A stretch of DNA of 64,000 bases, taken from Leclercia sp. LSNIH1. GTDB taxonomy: Bacteria; Pseudomonadota; Gammaproteobacteria; Enterobacterales; Enterobacteriaceae. The translations under genes were made by a program, and so were the position numbers. Shown in pieces: positions 62,817 through 64,000 of the stretch (positions are counted from its first letter, which is position 1; each line of letters begins with the position of its first letter). The stretch spans positions 2,046,001-2,110,000 of the forward strand of contig NZ_CP026167.1 in assembly GCF_002902985.1 (NCBI RefSeq). The letters run 5' to 3'. Under the pieces are notes generated by a model. The model was not told where the DNA came from, searched no databases, and worked only from the letters and a program-made list of their open reading frames with translations.

Positions 62817-64000
62817 ATGGTGTCGACAACTGAAAGTAGTGGAAAGGTGACAGGGGAGTACCGGCTGCTGGTACCGCGCCTCTCCCTGATGATGTTCCTG
62901 CAATTTTTTATCTGGGGTAGCTGGTCGGTAACGCTCGGTCTGGTGATGACCCAGCACAACATGTCATTGCTGATTGGCGACGCCTTCTCCGCCGGGCCGA
63001 TCGCCTCTATTTTATCGCCGTTTGTGCTCGGAATGCTGGTGGACCGCTTCTTCGCCTCGCAGAAGGTGATGGCGGTGATGCACCTGGCCGGGGCGGCGAT
63101 CCTGTGGTTCGTGCCGGGGGCGCTGATCGCGGAGAACGGCGCGCTGCTGATCGGCTTGCTGTTTGGCTACACGCTTTGCTATATGCCGACCCTGGCGCTG
63201 ACCAATAATATCGCTTTCCACAGCCTGGCGAACGTCGACAAAACCTTCCCGGTGGTCCGCGTATTTGGCACCATCGGCTGGATTGTCGCGGGGATCTTTA
63301 TCGGCGTTACCGGCGTGGCCGCAAGCATCACCATCTTCCACGTGGCGGCGGCCAGCTCCGTCCTGCTGGCGCTCTACAGCCTGACGCTGCCGCACACGCC
63401 TGCCCCGGCCAAAGGGATGCCGGTGAAGGTGCGCGATCTCTTCTGCGCCGACGCCTTCGCCCTGCTGAAAACCCGTCACTTCTTTATCTTCTGCCTGTGC
63501 GCGATGCTGATCTCCGTCCCGCTCGGCACCTACTACGCTTATACCGCCTCTTACCTGGCGGATGCCGGGATCGCGGATGTCAGTACCGCCATGTCCTTCG
63601 GCCAGATGTCCGAAATCTTCTTTATGCTGGTGATCCCGCTGCTGTTCCGCCGTCTGGGCGTTAAATACATGCTGCTGATCGGCATGCTGGCGTGGTTTGT
63701 CCGCTACGCGATGTTTGCTCTGGGGGTAAGTGAAGAGGGGCGCATCCTGCTCTATCTCGGCATCCTGCTGCATGGCGTCTGCTATGACTTCTTCTTTGTG
63801 GTGGGCTTTATCTATACCGACCGCGTGGCGGGCGAAAAGGTCAAAGGCCAGGCGCAGAGCATGATCGTGATGTTCACTTACGGTATCGGCATGCTGCTGG
63901 GCTCGCAGATTTCCGGCGCGCTCTACAACCGCCTGGTGGCGGGGCAGGCCGTGCCACAGGCGTGGGTAACATTCTGGTGGATCCCGGCGGTGGCTGCTGC
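62817..64000 (+). CDS. Nucleoside-type MFS transporter (NHS family), C-terminus cut off
   Basis: A transporter open to the window end (394 complete codons, no stop), starting MVSTTESSGKVTGEYRLLVP. The sequence has the NHS family pattern LSLMMFLQFFIWGSWSVTLG, early proximity to TM1, and at least ten hydrophobic segments. Relatives are NupG, XapB and YegT, which import nucleosides with protons. It is likely YegT-like. Two palindromes upstream suggest control by a LacI- or GntR-type regulator whose gene may lie beyond the window. A GGTGGGG ribosome binding site precedes the ATG by about seven bases. The C-terminus is missing. Confidence 0.85.
   Translation, partial: MVSTTESSGKVTGEYRLLVPRLSLMMFLQFFIWGSWSVTLGLVMTQHNMSLLIGDAFSAGPIASILSPFVLGMLVDRFFASQKVMAVMHLAGAAILWFVPGALIAENGALLIGLLFGYTLCYMPTLALTNNIAFHSLANVDKTFPVVRVFGTIGWIVAGIFIGVTGVAASITIFHVAAASSVLLALYSLTLPHTPAPAKGMPVKVRDLFCADAFALLKTRHFFIFCLCAMLISVPLGTYYAYTASYLADAGIADVSTAMSFGQMSEIFFMLVIPLLFRRLGVKYMLLIGMLAWFVRYAMFALGVSEEGRILLYLGILLHGVCYDFFFVVGFIYTDRVAGEKVKGQAQSMIVMFTYGIGMLLGSQISGALYNRLVAGQAVPQAWVTFWWIPAVAA

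Noticed and set aside
63012..63773. 253-residue frame opposite the last transporter gene
   Set aside because: Antisense shadow; the plus-strand transporter frame is open, has membrane helices and family motifs.

Overview
The window is a chromosomal segment of an Enterobacteriaceae genome of moderately high GC (Enterobacter, Leclercia, Lelliottia or Citrobacter-like; the genus cannot be fixed from this sequence alone). The evidence is gene order: from tomB/acrB through argU the order is that of the E. coli K-12 10.5-12 min region, and almost every protein is close in length and sequence to its E. coli counterpart as I remember it. Assignments rest on recognition of motifs, lengths and synteny; no database search was run.

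Layout. 1-5.7 kb: tomB end, acrAB efflux operon and its divergent repressor acrR with a perfect operator. 5.8-10.3 kb: mscK, a small rsmS gene, priC, ybaN. 10.5-19.3 kb: a co-directional housekeeping run apt-dnaX-ybaB-recR-htpG-adk-hemH-gsk, with the dnaX programmed frameshift and a sigma-32 htpG promoter. 19.4-25.9 kb: ybaL, fsr, ushA, ybaK, the sRNA gene chiX and ybaP. 26-29 kb: copper efflux copA (with a conserved frameshift site giving the small chaperone CopA(Z)) and its regulator cueR, divergent over a CueR promoter. 29-31.8 kb: two overlapping genes for uncharacterised exported proteins. 31.8-40 kb: ybbJ-qmcA, an unrecognised gene in the place where E. coli carries fetAB, cnoX, ybbO-tesA and ybbA-ybbP. 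40-41.7 kb: a porin followed by a seven-copy tandem array of a 47-bp REP-like unit. 41.7-52.6 kb: selU, purEK with a PurR box, two small exported proteins, lpxH, ppiB, cysS, ybcI, a LacI-family regulator with a glucose-type PTS permease and twin operators, ybcJ and folD.

52.8-64 kb is the accessory-looking part, starting at tRNA-Arg(UCU) argU, a well-known integration target. It holds a Fic AMPylase with its own inverted-repeat operator, an HNH protein (yajD), a phage-type NNNPGNL-domain protein, a Fur-box-preceded TonB-dependent siderophore receptor with an odd upstream ORF, a Tat-exported PhoX phosphatase behind a textbook PhoB promoter, pheP, a HigBA-type toxin-antitoxin pair with two matching palindromic operators, and the start of a nucleoside-type transporter behind two identical GTAATCGATTAC operators.

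The genes fall into a few working groups: envelope defence (AcrAB, MscK, CopA/CueR, small stress proteins), nucleotide salvage and synthesis (Apt, Adk, Gsk, UshA, PurEK, FolD), replication and repair (DnaX, YbaB, RecR, PriC), proteostasis (HtpG, CnoX, PpiB, YbaK) and nutrient acquisition under specific regulators (PhoX/PhoB, TonB receptor/Fur, PTS/LacI-type). The least explained parts are the exported protein pair at 29.0-31.8 kb, the orphan gene at 33.4-34.3 kb, the 47-bp array, and the interrupted reading frame upstream of the TonB receptor.
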